This document shows, in pieces, positions 54,361 through 64,000 of a stretch of DNA of 64,000 nt. The notes under the pieces are model-generated. The model saw only the letters and a program-made list of their open reading frames with translations. It was not told where the DNA came from and did no database searches. Where the stretch lies: contig NZ_JAJAVF010000002.1 of the NCBI RefSeq assembly GCF_020531845.1, positions 210,570-274,569 on the forward strand, in the 5' to 3' direction. Numbering within the stretch: position 1 is the first letter of the stretch; the number at the start of each line of letters is the position of its first letter. The stretch is from Methylobacillus methanolivorans (GTDB lineage Bacteria; Pseudomonadota; Gammaproteobacteria; Burkholderiales; Methylophilaceae). Position numbers and translations under genes: made by a program.

Positions 54361-56028
54361 ATGGTTGCGTTCATGCGGTGTATCGTGAAAGCCATGCCAA
54401 GCAAGCGCTGGTATATGCGTTGGTTGCTATCATGCCTGTTGATGTGTCAGGTTGTATTGGCGTATGCGCAACCTTTGGCAGGTGAGGGCACATGGTATGA
54501 AGCAGCAGGTCATGGTGATTGGTCGCAGGCGCAGCATCAGCGTGACTTAGTTGAGATCACCAATCCTTCCAGAATAGGCGGGCGCTTCATTTACAAGGCA
54601 GATTTTGCTCTGCCGCAAGATGGGCATTATGTGATCGACTTTGATAGCTCCAGCGTTATCGGTCAGTTTACCCATCATATTTATAATGCGTCGGGGGAGC
54701 AGGTCCTGAGCCTCAAAGGCGGTATTCAGGCTCGTGTTGCCAATCCCTATATGCTGCGCCATGGGCGTGATCTCATGTTGCCAGCAGGGCATTACACTTT
54801 GGTCAGCGAAGTTAACGCCCCGTTTTTTCTTGCACACCCTCAGCCCTATATCACTACATTGCCCGAGTATCAGCAGTCGATCAAGATGGGTAATGCCATC
54901 GTGCTGGTCTCTTACGGTGCCATGCTGATTCTGGCGATCTACTATGCGGCCTTGGGCTATATCCGCAAGCAGGCGACGGACCGCATGTATGCCTTATTCA
55001 TTCTGGGCAACATTTTTTATAACGGTATGGCTCTGCTGGTGTTACCAGATTTGTTTGCCCTGCACTGGTTTTATCTGATCAGTTTTCCGATTCTGTTCTC
55101 CAATATTGCCTACGTCTATTTCGTTATCTATCTGTTGAATTTGCGCCAGTATGCCGATTCGCGCTTACTCCGCTTAGGGCGCGGCATTATTTTTCTGCTC
55201 ACTTTCTTCATTCCCGTAGCCGTGATTTGGCCTCATTTCTCGCTCGAGTTGGCGCGTGTTGGGGTTGGGTTCATTATGCTATACGGCTTGTTGGCGGGCC
55301 TCCGTAAGGCTTGGCGTGGAGACTTGATTGCCAAGTATTACTTGGGGGCGATATTTGCTTTCTTCATTATTGGTGCCTATTCCATTACCAATACGCGTAT
55401 TGCATGGTCGCAGACTTTCTATATCGAGCACCTGGGCATGCTGGCAGTGACGGTAGAAATGGTTTTGCTGGCCTTGGTGTTGGCGCGTCAGTTTGCTTTG
55501 CTTAATCATGAAAAAGAGCATGCGCTGACCCTTTCAAAGCGTCACTTGAAGATTGCCCATACCGATGCACTGACGGAGTTGCCCAATCGCTATGCGCTGG
55601 ATCGAGAGTTATCTGCCTTGCCGGTGGATGGTGTGCTGGTATTCATTGATATTGACGGTCTTAAGTTTTACAACGATAACTATGGTCACAAGCGTGGTGA
55701 TGAGTTATTGCGTTCTTTCTCGCGGGCAGTGAGTGAAGCGCTTGGTGAAATGGGCATCTTGCACCGGATTGGTGGGGATGAGTTTGCCATCACCAGTCCT
55801 GAGGGCAATGTGCATCAATTGGAGTCATGCATGGCCAGGGCGATTGAGATGCTGCGCAAACAGGGTTTTGAATTCGCTGGCATGAGCTATGGCATTGCTC
55901 ATGCCATGGAAAGCCGAGACAGCAATATGCTCAAGTATCTGGCAGATACGCGTATGTATGCGCAGAAACGTGAGCGTCAGCGTGCTGCTGAACAACAGAC
56001 AAGAAAAAGTAGGGAAACAGCAGTTTAA
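54361..56028 (+). CDS. 7TMR-DISM diguanylate cyclase
   Basis: A 555-residue protein. A signal peptide or first helix (about 18-36) leads to a periplasmic 7TMR-DISM extracellular beta domain (about 40-175), seven membrane helices (about 180-375) and a GGDEF domain (about 395-540) with RIGGDEF intact. An I-site RxxD is not obvious. It should make cyclic di-GMP in response to an external ligand, perhaps a carbohydrate. The start at 54361 has its GGGGAG only one base away; ATG 54373 is possible. The next gene begins 21 bases later, so the two are probably co-transcribed. Confidence 0.88.
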   Translation: MVAFMRCIVKAMPSKRWYMRWLLSCLLMCQVVLAYAQPLAGEGTWYEAAGHGDWSQAQHQRDLVEITNPSRIGGRFIYKADFALPQDGHYVIDFDSSSVIGQFTHHIYNASGEQVLSLKGGIQARVANPYMLRHGRDLMLPAGHYTLVSEVNAPFFLAHPQPYITTLPEYQQSIKMGNAIVLVSYGAMLILAIYYAALGYIRKQATDRMYALFILGNIFYNGMALLVLPDLFALHWFYLISFPILFSNIAYVYFVIYLLNLRQYADSRLLRLGRGIIFLLTFFIPVAVIWPHFSLELARVGVGFIMLYGLLAGLRKAWRGDLIAKYYLGAIFAFFIIGAYSITNTRIAWSQTFYIEHLGMLAVTVEMVLLALVLARQFALLNHEKEHALTLSKRHLKIAHTDALTELPNRYALDRELSALPVDGVLVFIDIDGLKFYNDNYGHKRGDELLRSFSRAVSEALGEMGILHRIGGDEFAITSPEGNVHQLESCMARAIEMLRKQGFEFAGMSYGIAHAMESRDSNMLKYLADTRMYAQKRERQRAAEQQTRKSRETAV

Positions 56029-56049
56029 TCACAACAAAAGGGGAGAAAT

Positions 56050-57201
56050 ATGAATAAAAAATGGCCTTTGATCTGGCCGGTATTGGTCTGTCTGGCATTA
56101 CCATTAATTGCCGCATGGTTTGCTTATCCTGATACTCATTTACCGCCAGGATTCGGCGTGTTTCCGCCGGATTACAACCAGCCCATGCCAGGTTTCAACT
56201 TGCTCATCTTCACTGTTATTGCCTTGGTTGAAATTGCATTTGCTATCTTCTTGTTGTTTCCCACCTGGTTTGGTTTCCAACCTGTCACGCCATCACCTCG
56301 ACCAGCTAAAAAGCCTTTTCCCATCTGGTTCTGGATCGGTGCTGCATTCACCTTGTTTTTTTGGTGGTTGATGTGGGCTCGTGTGACACCATTCGGTAAC
56401 CTGGTTTATTACGCCTTCAGCCCGATGTGGTGGGGGTTTATCCTGGTGCTGGATGGGCTGACCTATCGCCGTAACAATGGTGTCTCGCTGTTATCCAGCA
56501 AGCCCAAGACCTTTATCATTAGTGCCTTGGTCTCGGTGTTCGGCTGGTTGTTCTTCGAGTATTACGACTATTTCGTACTTGGCAATTGGTATTACCCCAA
56601 TACGCACATCCCAGGCTTGTCTCACGGCTTGATCGTGGCGTTGTTCCTGATTGCGTATACCACCGTCTGGCCAGCAATCTTTGAATGGTATACCTTGCTC
56701 AAGACTTGTCCCAAGTTGGCGACCCGTTATAGCCAGGGTCCTAAGTTGGCCTTGCCAGCATGGTTGTTGATCTGGGGCGGTTTTTCGCTGATCTTTCTCA
56801 TGACCTTCCTGCCTTATCCCTTGTTCTGGGTGGTGTGGATTGGGCCATTTGCCGTCGTTGCAGGCGTACTCATGAAGCTCAAGATATGGAACCCCGTGAG
56901 TGCGATGGCAACAGGCAACTGGACACCCTTGATCCTGGTGGCATTGGCATCGCTGTTCAACGGCTTTTTCTGGGAGGTGTGGAATTATGGTAGTGCGCAT
57001 CCATTGCCGGAATTACAGACCAACCCCAATTATTGGATCTACAACATTCCTTACGTCAATGTGATTCACATCTTTGCCGAAATGCCGCTGCTAGGCTTCT
57101 TCGGTTACTTGCCTTTCGGTGTGTTGGTGTGGGTAGTCTTTATCTGGGCTGGCAAGGTGTTTGGGTTTGACCCCAGCATAGAGCTGGAACAGAAACCCTA
57201 A
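56050..57201 (+). CDS. Integral membrane protein of unknown function
   Basis: A 383-residue protein I do not recognise. It has about 9-10 hydrophobic segments rich in Trp, Phe and Tyr, with repeated aromatic blocks such as FFWWLMWARVTPF, SPMWWGFILVLDGLTYRR, GWLFFEYYDYFVLGNWYYP and NGFFWEVWNYGS. Two Glu-Tyr/Glu-Val-Trp-Asn blocks (FFEYYDY near 172 and FFWEVWNY near 309) look like related halves, suggesting an internal duplication. There is no signal peptide cleavage site or known catalytic motif. It follows the diguanylate cyclase gene directly and is closed by a strong terminator. Confidence 0.75.
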   Translation: MNKKWPLIWPVLVCLALPLIAAWFAYPDTHLPPGFGVFPPDYNQPMPGFNLLIFTVIALVEIAFAIFLLFPTWFGFQPVTPSPRPAKKPFPIWFWIGAAFTLFFWWLMWARVTPFGNLVYYAFSPMWWGFILVLDGLTYRRNNGVSLLSSKPKTFIISALVSVFGWLFFEYYDYFVLGNWYYPNTHIPGLSHGLIVALFLIAYTTVWPAIFEWYTLLKTCPKLATRYSQGPKLALPAWLLIWGGFSLIFLMTFLPYPLFWVVWIGPFAVVAGVLMKLKIWNPVSAMATGNWTPLILVALASLFNGFFWEVWNYGSAHPLPELQTNPNYWIYNIPYVNVIHIFAEMPLLGFFGYLPFGVLVWVVFIWAGKVFGFDPSIELEQKP

Positions 57202-57217
57202 GCTGACGTCCTGTAGT

Positions 57218-57245
57218 AAAAAAGCCGGCAAATGCCGGCTTTTTT
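57218..57245. terminator. Bidirectional terminator
   Basis: AAAAAAGCCGGCA, loop AA, TGCCGGCTTTTTT. A 13-bp stem between the convergent membrane protein gene and the FadL-like gene. Confidence 0.92.
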
Positions 57246-57263
57246 ATGTGCTCAACAACTGTG

Positions 57264-58535
57264 TTATTGCCATTGGCGGCTCAACATGAAGTGCAGGAAC
57301 AAGGCTTCGTTACGAAGCTGGGCATTGCCAAATGGCATTTCACTATTGTTGTAGTTCACCTTCACGACAGGGGAATATTCCAGGCCGCCGGTGAATGTCC
57401 ATTCCGGGGTGAATTTGTAGGCTGCCCCGGCAGTGTAGTGATGCTCTAGTATCCCCGCAATAAATGGGGTGGTTGTTGCACGTGGCATCGGGTTCTTGCC
57501 ATAGTTGTAACCTGCGTACAATGTGGTTTTGGGATTGATGTCATAAGCAAGTCCCAGTGCCAATACTACCTGGTTGCGCCAATCCAGACGATTGCTAGAG
57601 GATATTTGCGCCGGTGCAAAGCTACTGTCTGGATTTTTTGCGGTGAGCGTGGTGGACTTGATGGCGTCGGCCCAGTTGATCCAATTCACCTTGAAAGCCA
57701 GCAATAGATCGCTCTCTGGTTTCCAAGCCATGCCCAGTGCGACTTCTCTGGGTGTTGCAAACCCCTCCAGCTTGGCATCGTCGTACTGGAATGTTTGTGC
57801 ACCCGCATTGAGTGAGAAAGTGCCACCAGTGAGTGGGAGCTTGGTTTTTTCAGTATACGCAGCTCCAAAAGTAAGTGTCGGGCTGAGCTTGTATTGCAAG
57901 CCAACCTTGAAGTTAGGGCGCACGCCATAAGCATCTTCAAGTTTGATACCACCAATGCCGGGAGTATCGCGATACAAGGACTGCTGGATGCTGGCATAGG
58001 TCAGCCCTATGGTGGTACCCAGCGCCAAGCGCTCAGTGACCTGGCAGCCAATGCCGAAGCCGATTTTAGCAATGCCAAACTTGGCAGAGAAGTTGTCCTG
58101 GTTGCCCTGTGAGGTATTGACGTTACGGAAGACGCCGCCAGCACCGCCTTGTACAAACGTGCCAACGCCAGCGCCACAGGGTGTCTCTGCAATCGACTGT
58201 GCATAGCCACCGCCGCCTAGCATGGTATAGCGGTTGGAAGCGTGCACATCGCTGCCGTATTGGTCTGCATGGGAGAGGTCCAGGGTCCGCAGCACGCTGC
58301 CAAACCCATTGAATACCTTACCCTGGATCTGGGCTAGACCAGCAGGGTTTGTATTGATTGCAGAGCTATCGCGGGCGACTGCGACATCGGCCCCGCCCAT
58401 GAGCAAAGACTCGGCACCGAAACCAATCAGATTGAAGCCGTTGGTGGCATGGGCTGGGAGCGCCAGAGTGAACAGCAAGGCTGCCGCGCCCCGGCTTGCT
58501 TGTTGCACCCGATGGGGCTTGTGCTGGATTTTCAT
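57264..58535 (-). CDS. FadL/OmpP1-family outer membrane transporter
   Basis: A 423-residue beta-barrel. After a signal peptide ending LALPAHA the mature protein starts TNGFNLIGFGAESLLMGGADVAVARDSSAINTNPAG over the plug domain, with the conserved NPA box near residue 62. The barrel strands end with an aromatic-rich LFLHFMLSRQW. Family members let long-chain fatty acids or other hydrophobic molecules, including aromatic compounds, cross the outer membrane. ATG 58535 gives a proper signal peptide; the frame from 58592 adds 19 residues without one. It is a single gene. Confidence 0.9.
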   Translation of the reverse strand: MKIQHKPHRVQQASRGAAALLFTLALPAHATNGFNLIGFGAESLLMGGADVAVARDSSAINTNPAGLAQIQGKVFNGFGSVLRTLDLSHADQYGSDVHASNRYTMLGGGGYAQSIAETPCGAGVGTFVQGGAGGVFRNVNTSQGNQDNFSAKFGIAKIGFGIGCQVTERLALGTTIGLTYASIQQSLYRDTPGIGGIKLEDAYGVRPNFKVGLQYKLSPTLTFGAAYTEKTKLPLTGGTFSLNAGAQTFQYDDAKLEGFATPREVALGMAWKPESDLLLAFKVNWINWADAIKSTTLTAKNPDSSFAPAQISSSNRLDWRNQVVLALGLAYDINPKTTLYAGYNYGKNPMPRATTTPFIAGILEHHYTAGAAYKFTPEWTFTGGLEYSPVVKVNYNNSEMPFGNAQLRNEALFLHFMLSRQWQ

Positions 58536-58625
58536 TGAATAATTGCCTGATTTATCAGTTGATTTTATAAATTTTTGGTATGTTTTGATCATGGTGCCAG
58601 CGTTACAAGGTAAAATGCCGACGCT

Positions 58626-60851
58626 ATGGAATCACCACGTTTAATCAGCGCTTATCGCCCTTATTGGGCCAAGCGTTTCGGCACAGCCCCCATTCTACCC
58701 ATGTCACGTGCTGAAATGGACAAATTGGGTTGGGATAGTTGCGACATCATTCTCATCACTGGCGACGCTTATATCGATCATCCAAGCTTCGGCATGGCGC
58801 TGGTCGGGCGCTTGCTTGAGGCTCAAGGTTTTCGTGTAGGTATTATTGCCCAACCCGATTGGCAATCTGCCGACCCGTTCCGCGAACTGGGCAAGCCTAA
58901 CCTGTATTTTGGCATCACTGCTGGCAATATGGATTCCATGGTGAATCATTACACGGCAGACCGCAAAATACGTTCTGATGATGCCTATACGCCGGGTGCC
59001 GTGGCTGGTAAGCGTCCTGATCGCGCCATTCTCGTCTATTCGCAGCGTTGCCGCGAGGCTTTTCCCGGCGTGCCACTGGTGATAGGCAGTATCGAGGCCT
59101 CCCTGCGCCGCATCGCCCATTATGATTATTGGTCTGACAAAGTCAGGCGTTCCGTGCTAGTGGATTCCAAGGCCGATCTGCTGATTTACGGCAATGCCGA
59201 GCGGGCATTGGTTGAAATCAGCCACCGTATTGCCAAGGGTGAGCAGGTGAGTGAGATTACTGATGTGCGTGGTACTGCTTACTTGCGCAAGCAGGTGCCT
59301 GAAGGCTGGGAAGAGGTATCTTCAACAGCACTAGACCGTCCCGGCAAGATAGATAAACAAGTTGACCCGTATGCGATGGAACCTGCGATGGAGCAGACGG
59401 GCGAATCCTGTGCATCCACAGCGGCTGCCGCTGCCGCGAATAGTGGCCTGGAGCCTGGCGTGCAGGCGATTACCATCGTACGTAAACCGAATAAGCCGAA
59501 GGCAGAGCGCAGTAGGCAATTCATCCGTTTGCCTGCATTTGAAGAAGTATCTAAAGACCCGGTGTTGTATGCTCACGCTTCACGCGTGTTGCATCTGGAA
59601 GCGAATCCGGGCAATGCCCGCGCCTTGGTACAGCGGCATGGTGACCGCGAAGTTTGGCTGAATCCGCCGCCGATTCCCTTGACCACCAAGGAGATGGATT
59701 ACGTCTACGACCTGACCTATGCCCGCACGCCGCATCCAGCCTATCAAAATGAGCGTATCCCGGCCTGGGAGATGATTCGTTTCTCCGTCAACATCATGCG
59801 TGGTTGCTTTGGCGGTTGTACTTTCTGTTCTATTACTGAACACGAAGGGCGCATTATCCAGAGTCGCTCCGAAGCTTCCATCCTCAAAGAAATCGAGGAA
59901 GTACGCGACAAGGTGGAAGGTTTCACCGGCACCATTTCCGACCTCGGTGGCCCGACAGCCAATATGTATCGTCTTGCATGCAAGAGCGAGACCATAGAAA
60001 AGAGCTGCCGTAAGCTGTCCTGCGTATTCCCGGGCATCTGCGAAAACCTCAATACCGATCATTCGCACCTCATACAGCTATACCGCAAGGCGCGGGCGAT
60101 CCCCGGCATCAAGCGCATCCAGATTGGTTCTGGCCTGCGTTACGACCTCGCGGTGAAGTCTCCTGAATACGTCAAGGAGCTGGTGCAGCATCATGTAGGC
60201 GGCTATCTGAAGATTGCCCCCGAGCATTCCGAAGAGAATGTGCTCACCAAGATGATGAAGCCCGCGATGACGGCCTATGACGAGTTCAAGGCCATGTTTG
60301 AGCAATTCTCGCGCGAGGCGGGTAAGGAGCAATACCTGATTCCTTACTTTATTGCTGCGCACCCCGGTACTACCGATGAAGACATGCTCAACCTGGCTTT
60401 GTGGCTGAAAAAATACGACTTCAAGCTCGACCAGGTGCAGACCTTTACCCCAACCCCCATGGCGATGGCGACTGCCATGTATCACTCTGGCAAGAATCCC
60501 TTGCGCAAGGTGACGCATGACAGTGAAGACGTGCCCATCCCCAAGGCTGGTGGTGTGCGCCGCCTGCATAAGGCTTTTATCCGCTATCACGACCCCAATA
60601 ACTGGCCAATGCTGCGCGAAGCATTGAAGAAAATGGGCCGTGAAGACTTGATCGGCAATGGTAAAAAGCACTTGGTGCCTGCCTGGCAGCCCATCTTGCC
60701 CAAGGAGCAGGCCAAAGCCAATGGCAGCCGCCGTTCGGCCAAGCCTGTGGCGACCTCTCCACGCCCTGCAGGTCGTGTCCCCGCGGTCGGTAAAAATCAG
60801 GTAGTACCTCAACGCCCGGGCAAGCCTGCACGGAAACCCGGTCGCCCATAA
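58626..60851 (+). CDS. YgiQ-family radical SAM protein
   Basis: A 741-residue protein with an N-terminal B12-binding-like domain (1-330, with [17 protein letters not shown]) and a radical SAM core with the cluster motif Cys394-Cys398-Cys401 ([17 protein letters not shown]). An iron-sulfur region follows, then a basic Pro/Arg/Lys tail. YgiQ is widespread and the reaction is not established. An insertion with Ala-rich sequence lies near 255-285 ([14 protein letters not shown]). It is followed 6 bases later by the TraB/GumN gene. Confidence 0.93.
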   Translation: MESPRLISAYRPYWAKRFGTAPILPMSRAEMDKLGWDSCDIILITGDAYIDHPSFGMALVGRLLEAQGFRVGIIAQPDWQSADPFRELGKPNLYFGITAGNMDSMVNHYTADRKIRSDDAYTPGAVAGKRPDRAILVYSQRCREAFPGVPLVIGSIEASLRRIAHYDYWSDKVRRSVLVDSKADLLIYGNAERALVEISHRIAKGEQVSEITDVRGTAYLRKQVPEGWEEVSSTALDRPGKIDKQVDPYAMEPAMEQTGESCASTAAAAAANSGLEPGVQAITIVRKPNKPKAERSRQFIRLPAFEEVSKDPVLYAHASRVLHLEANPGNARALVQRHGDREVWLNPPPIPLTTKEMDYVYDLTYARTPHPAYQNERIPAWEMIRFSVNIMRGCFGGCTFCSITEHEGRIIQSRSEASILKEIEEVRDKVEGFTGTISDLGGPTANMYRLACKSETIEKSCRKLSCVFPGICENLNTDHSHLIQLYRKARAIPGIKRIQIGSGLRYDLAVKSPEYVKELVQHHVGGYLKIAPEHSEENVLTKMMKPAMTAYDEFKAMFEQFSREAGKEQYLIPYFIAAHPGTTDEDMLNLALWLKKYDFKLDQVQTFTPTPMAMATAMYHSGKNPLRKVTHDSEDVPIPKAGGVRRLHKAFIRYHDPNNWPMLREALKKMGREDLIGNGKKHLVPAWQPILPKEQAKANGSRRSAKPVATSPRPAGRVPAVGKNQVVPQRPGKPARKPGRP

Positions 60852-60857
60852 GCGTTG

Positions 60858-61748
60858 ATGTTCAGGATGCGTTGTCACCAAAGCCTCACAAGTGTCTTCT
60901 TGCGGGGCTTTTTTCTTTTCTGCTGTTTATATTCCGCTGTGGCCCTGGCGGCTGGCGATGGCATGTTGTGGAAAGTGCAGGCTGGCAATGGCCCGACCAG
61001 TTATTTATTTGGCACTATTCATGTCGATGATGCCAGGGTTACCGCGCTGGCTGAGCCAGTCACCCTGGCATTGTCCTCAGCGCCATTGTTCATGATGGAG
61101 GTGCTGCCTTCCAGCGATGTGTCGCCTTACATCATGCAAGCTAGCCTGGATAAGCTCTTGACCGAATCCGAGTTGCAACAGGTTTATGAAGCGGCTGAAG
61201 TTCATGGATTACCGCGTGATATGGTCTTGCGCATGAAGCCTTGGTTGCTGGCCATGGTGTTTGATTTGCCCGTACCGCAGTCACCCTATACCCTGGATGT
61301 ACAGCTTTACCTGCAGGCGCAACGAGCAGGCAAGCAGGTCAAGGCACTGGAAACGGCACAAGAGCATTTTTCTGCCCTGGAAAGTCTTACCCTGGATGAG
61401 CAGTTGCTGATATTACGTAGCGTGCTTAAGCGCAGTCAGGAGCAAAAGGAAAAAGATTTTGAGCTCTTGATACAAGCTTATCTTTCTGGTGACCTTAACA
61501 AAGTGGCGGCATTGGATGCCGAGTTAACCGCAGATGATTTGCCTGCTGGATTATGGGACAAGTTGCGCGTCAGGCTGCTTGATGAGCGAAATCACAATAT
61601 GTCAGTGCGTATTGCACAAGAGGCAAGCAAGACATCGCTATTTATTGCCGTAGGCGCGGCACATTTGCCCGGCGATCATGGCTTGATTGCCTTATTGAGA
61701 AAAGCCGGATTGACGGTGGAGCCTGTTGTAACGGTGTCGGGTGACTAG
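60858..61748 (+). CDS. TraB/GumN family protein
   Basis: A 296-residue secreted protein. A signal peptide (ending near ALAAG) is followed by the TraB/GumN fold with LFGTIHVDDARV near the start and a conserved ending LFIAVGAAHLPGDHGLIALLRKAGLTVEPV, where GxxH pairs with the first GTxH motif. The family includes predicted metal-dependent proteases related to Tiki. ATG 60858 or 60867 is used. It shares the transcript of the YgiQ gene. Confidence 0.85.
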   Translation: MFRMRCHQSLTSVFLRGFFLFCCLYSAVALAAGDGMLWKVQAGNGPTSYLFGTIHVDDARVTALAEPVTLALSSAPLFMMEVLPSSDVSPYIMQASLDKLLTESELQQVYEAAEVHGLPRDMVLRMKPWLLAMVFDLPVPQSPYTLDVQLYLQAQRAGKQVKALETAQEHFSALESLTLDEQLLILRSVLKRSQEQKEKDFELLIQAYLSGDLNKVAALDAELTADDLPAGLWDKLRVRLLDERNHNMSVRIAQEASKTSLFIAVGAAHLPGDHGLIALLRKAGLTVEPVVTVSGD

Positions 61749-61784
61749 GCTTCTTTCGTGAAAGAGGCCTAGCCCTGATGTTTC

Positions 61785-64000
61785 CTAGAATTGATACCTT
61801 AATGTCAAGATTGCGCTACGTGGGGTGCCATAGTAGTTATGGTCGTAACTGGTTGATTCAAAGTAGCTCTTGTCAAAAAGATTGGTAATATTTAATGAGG
61901 CCAGCAAATGCTCATCAAGGCGATAAGCGATGCGACCATTAAATACCGTGTAACCACTTTGTTGTCTTGCATAGTAACCAAAACTGCTGGCTTCACTTTG
62001 ACTGGTCACGCCTCCACTGATGGATAACTTGTTCCAGTCACCAGGCAATGTATAGGTGCTCCAGAGTCGCAACATATGTTTTGGTACGCCAACGTTTGCA
62101 GTGATGTTATAAGCTACTGAGGGTGGTTCTTCAGAAACATATTGGATGTCATTGAACGTGTACGCCGCATATACCTGCAAACGCTCAGCCAGTTCGCCGC
62201 TGATTTCTGCCTCAACACCCTGACTTTTGATTTCCATGGCCGAGCGATAGCAAGTGCCTCCGCATTGGGCTTGAGCAATATTCGTCGCGATGGAGGCATC
62301 TTGCAGCCCCATGTTCTTTTGCGTCATATGGAACAGGGTGAGGGCTGTGTTGACCTTGCCGTTGAGCAGTTCGCCCTTCAAGCCAATCTCATAACCTTTA
62401 CCAATGATAGGGTCCAAAAAGCTGCCTGTGACATCACGTCGGTTCTGTGGCTTGAAAATGTCGGTATAACTGGCATACACGGACCATTCATCACTCAGTT
62501 TGTAAATCAGTGCGGCAAAGGGCGTGACCTTGTCATTCTTGCTCGCTTCTGCAACCGAAGCACCCCACGGGCCATCAGAAGAGTAAATATTCTTATAGGA
62601 AGATGCTCTGGCTCCGAGTACGAGTGACAAAGGGTCTGTCAGTTGATAACGGCCAGTGGCATAAATGCCTCTACTGGTCGATTCATAGGCATCATCCCAG
62701 CGGTTGCTGGCATATATCTCGGCATCTGTTGGTTCCGCAACGCTGGCCTGATAGTTAAGGATGTTGCTTAAAGACTCTACCCCGTATTTCGCCCCCCAGA
62801 CATCATCGCTATGTAGCTTGGAGTAATTGGTCCCTGCCACTACATCCAGTTTTTTGCCGAATAACTCTGTATTGCCGCTGATGTGCATATCTCCCCCCAC
62901 ATGGTTGGAGAAATAGTCAAAAACGTAAGCATCCCCGGCAAATGTGTTGGGAGGTCCCAGTCGCCCACGTCGCTGAATGTACTTGAAGTCGTTCGATTCT
63001 TTTGCATTGACCAATGAGATATTGAGTTTCCAGCTTTCATTCAATCGGTGTTGTAGGTCTGCATAATACGTATCCTGGGTTTTATCCCAGTATGACCATG
63101 ATGGACTCAGGAAAGTAGAGCGCTTGAAATTCGGCATGGTGCCGTTACTGTAGTTCGGCAACCCCATGACATCAGGGGTGGATTTCAATTCTTCATGGCT
63201 GAATCCCAGGCCTATAGTGGTATCTGATCCTAAGTCAATGTCCAGTGCCGCGTAGAAGGTCTGATTCTTTGAAGCCTTATGATCGACAAATGACCGCTGG
63301 TTATCGCCATCCACGACGATGCGTCCACGAATAGTCTGGCTTTCGTTCAGGGAGCCACCCGCATCAAGTTGTAGCCCATATCTGTCCCAGGAGCCGGCTT
63401 TCGCTGTGATGACGACTTGTTTTTCATGCGTAGGGCGCTTGCGGACGAGATTCACCGAGCCGGAAGGATCGCCAGCACCTTCCAGCATGCCTTGCGGGCC
63501 ACGCATGATTTCAAGGCGGTCGAAAATGGCAGTTTGTCCCGTAAACGAGGAACCACGGGTATACAGCTGGCGCTCAAGCGGCACACCATTGTATTGAAAA
63601 CTATTGATGAAAAAGCCGCGCGAGTAAAACTGCGTGCCAGGAAAGCTGGCGACAGCAGTGATCCCTGGGGAGTTCTCGAGAGCTTCCTTGACGGAGGTGA
63701 TGTTCTGGTCACGCATGCGTTGCTGGGTGACGACGGAGACAGAGAGTGGAATATCCTTGAGCTTTTGTGTGCCCTTCATGATGTTGACCTGGCCAGAGGT
63801 ATAGGAGCCGTTACCTTCTGTGGTGGCAGCATCCTGCCAATACTCACGCGCCGAGCGCACTTGTAGCTCTGGCAATGTGGTGGATTGGCCATTTTCTTGT
63901 ATGCCAGCCAGTTTTTTCAGGGAGTATTGTTTATCCGTAATCCGATCCAGGCCAAACCCCGTACCTTTCAACAATTGCGAGAAGCCTTCATCCACAGTGT
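61785..64000 (-). CDS. TonB-dependent siderophore receptor with STN domain (truncated by window edge)
   Basis: At least 738 residues are visible; the 5' end lies beyond the right edge. The visible start TVDEGFSQLLKGTGFGLDRITDKQYSLKKL is the end of a secretin/TonB short N-terminal (STN) domain. A plug domain follows (about 45-180: VSVVTQQRMRDQNITSVKEALENSPGIT, then RLEIMRGPQGMLEGAGDPSGSVNLVRKRP over the plug core). The barrel ends in ...LRYQF. Receptors with STN signal through a FecR-type anti-sigma factor to an ECF sigma factor. The substrate is probably a ferric siderophore of the FoxA/FpvA/FhuE kind. The signal peptide and any fecIR genes are outside the window. Confidence 0.93.
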   Translation of the reverse strand, partial: TVDEGFSQLLKGTGFGLDRITDKQYSLKKLAGIQENGQSTTLPELQVRSAREYWQDAATTEGNGSYTSGQVNIMKGTQKLKDIPLSVSVVTQQRMRDQNITSVKEALENSPGITAVASFPGTQFYSRGFFINSFQYNGVPLERQLYTRGSSFTGQTAIFDRLEIMRGPQGMLEGAGDPSGSVNLVRKRPTHEKQVVITAKAGSWDRYGLQLDAGGSLNESQTIRGRIVVDGDNQRSFVDHKASKNQTFYAALDIDLGSDTTIGLGFSHEELKSTPDVMGLPNYSNGTMPNFKRSTFLSPSWSYWDKTQDTYYADLQHRLNESWKLNISLVNAKESNDFKYIQRRGRLGPPNTFAGDAYVFDYFSNHVGGDMHISGNTELFGKKLDVVAGTNYSKLHSDDVWGAKYGVESLSNILNYQASVAEPTDAEIYASNRWDDAYESTSRGIYATGRYQLTDPLSLVLGARASSYKNIYSSDGPWGASVAEASKNDKVTPFAALIYKLSDEWSVYASYTDIFKPQNRRDVTGSFLDPIIGKGYEIGLKGELLNGKVNTALTLFHMTQKNMGLQDASIATNIAQAQCGGTCYRSAMEIKSQGVEAEISGELAERLQVYAAYTFNDIQYVSEEPPSVAYNITANVGVPKHMLRLWSTYTLPGDWNKLSISGGVTSQSEASSFGYYARQQSGYTVFNGRIAYRLDEHLLASLNITNLFDKSYFESTSYDHNYYGTPRSAILTLRYQF

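Noticed and set aside
60078..60881. 267-residue minus-strand frame over the YgiQ gene
   Set aside because: Antisense shadow; the YgiQ radical SAM motifs are on the plus strand.

Overview
The window reads as chromosomal DNA of a methylotrophic betaproteobacterium, most likely a member of the Methylophilaceae (Methylobacillus / Methylovorus type). This is an inference from gene content. The window has a lanthanide-type PQQ methanol dehydrogenase (XoxF), the oxidative branch used by the dissimilatory ribulose monophosphate cycle (zwf, gnd, pgl), the start of a phosphoketolase gene, and betaproteobacterial gene orders such as rpsA-ihfB-lapA-lapB-pyrF and hom-thrC. I saw no tRNA, rRNA, CRISPR array, insertion sequence or integrase.

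Layout. 1-180: start of a phosphoketolase gene (minus strand). 285-3963: a small unknown gene, then a compact minus-strand operon encoding a contractile tail sheath, a VgrG-like spike and a PAAR tip, with no tube, baseplate or ATPase genes beside it. 4095-9109: a DUF455 ferritin-like protein, an AcoR-like sigma-54 activator and, divergently, xoxF behind a near-consensus -24/-12 promoter. 9135-14052: a MocR regulator divergent from a BenE-family transporter, yggS and argD. 14091-21038: ccoG, an Mth938-like gene, alaA, hom, thrC and thyA. 21162-24014: a GGDEF-EAL protein, a PepSY protein and a YjfB-like small protein. 24152-28274: a GlrK/QseG/GlrR (QseEGF-type) operon plus a likely target gene preceded by a TGTC-N10-GACA palindrome and a sigma-54 promoter. 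28355-35195: folA, a basic amino acid decarboxylase, dcd, zwf, gnd and pgl. 35271-47949: housekeeping genes (mrp, metG, comEA-like, pyrF, lapB, lapA, ihfB, rpsA, cmk, aroA, tyrA, bpt, aat). 48047-54067: a copper-handling island (two His-rich secreted proteins, a TolC-family lipoprotein, a multicopper oxidase, CopZ and CopA) with a shared dyad between copZ and copA. 54361-64000: a 7TM GGDEF protein, an unknown integral membrane protein, a FadL-family porin, a YgiQ radical SAM protein, a TraB/GumN protein and a truncated STN-containing TonB receptor.

How the parts fit. XoxF oxidises methanol in the periplasm. Carbon enters the RuMP cycle in the cytoplasm, where Zwf, Pgl and Gnd oxidise hexose phosphate to CO2 and NAD(P)H. 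Two separate sigma-54 activators lie next to their most likely targets: the AcoR-like protein by xoxF, and GlrR by an envelope protein gene. The copper island combines outer membrane efflux, periplasmic Cu(I) oxidation, a cytosolic chaperone and inner membrane export. The least explained items are the reduced contractile injection module, the sigma-54 control of xoxF, and the 383-residue membrane protein next to a diguanylate cyclase.
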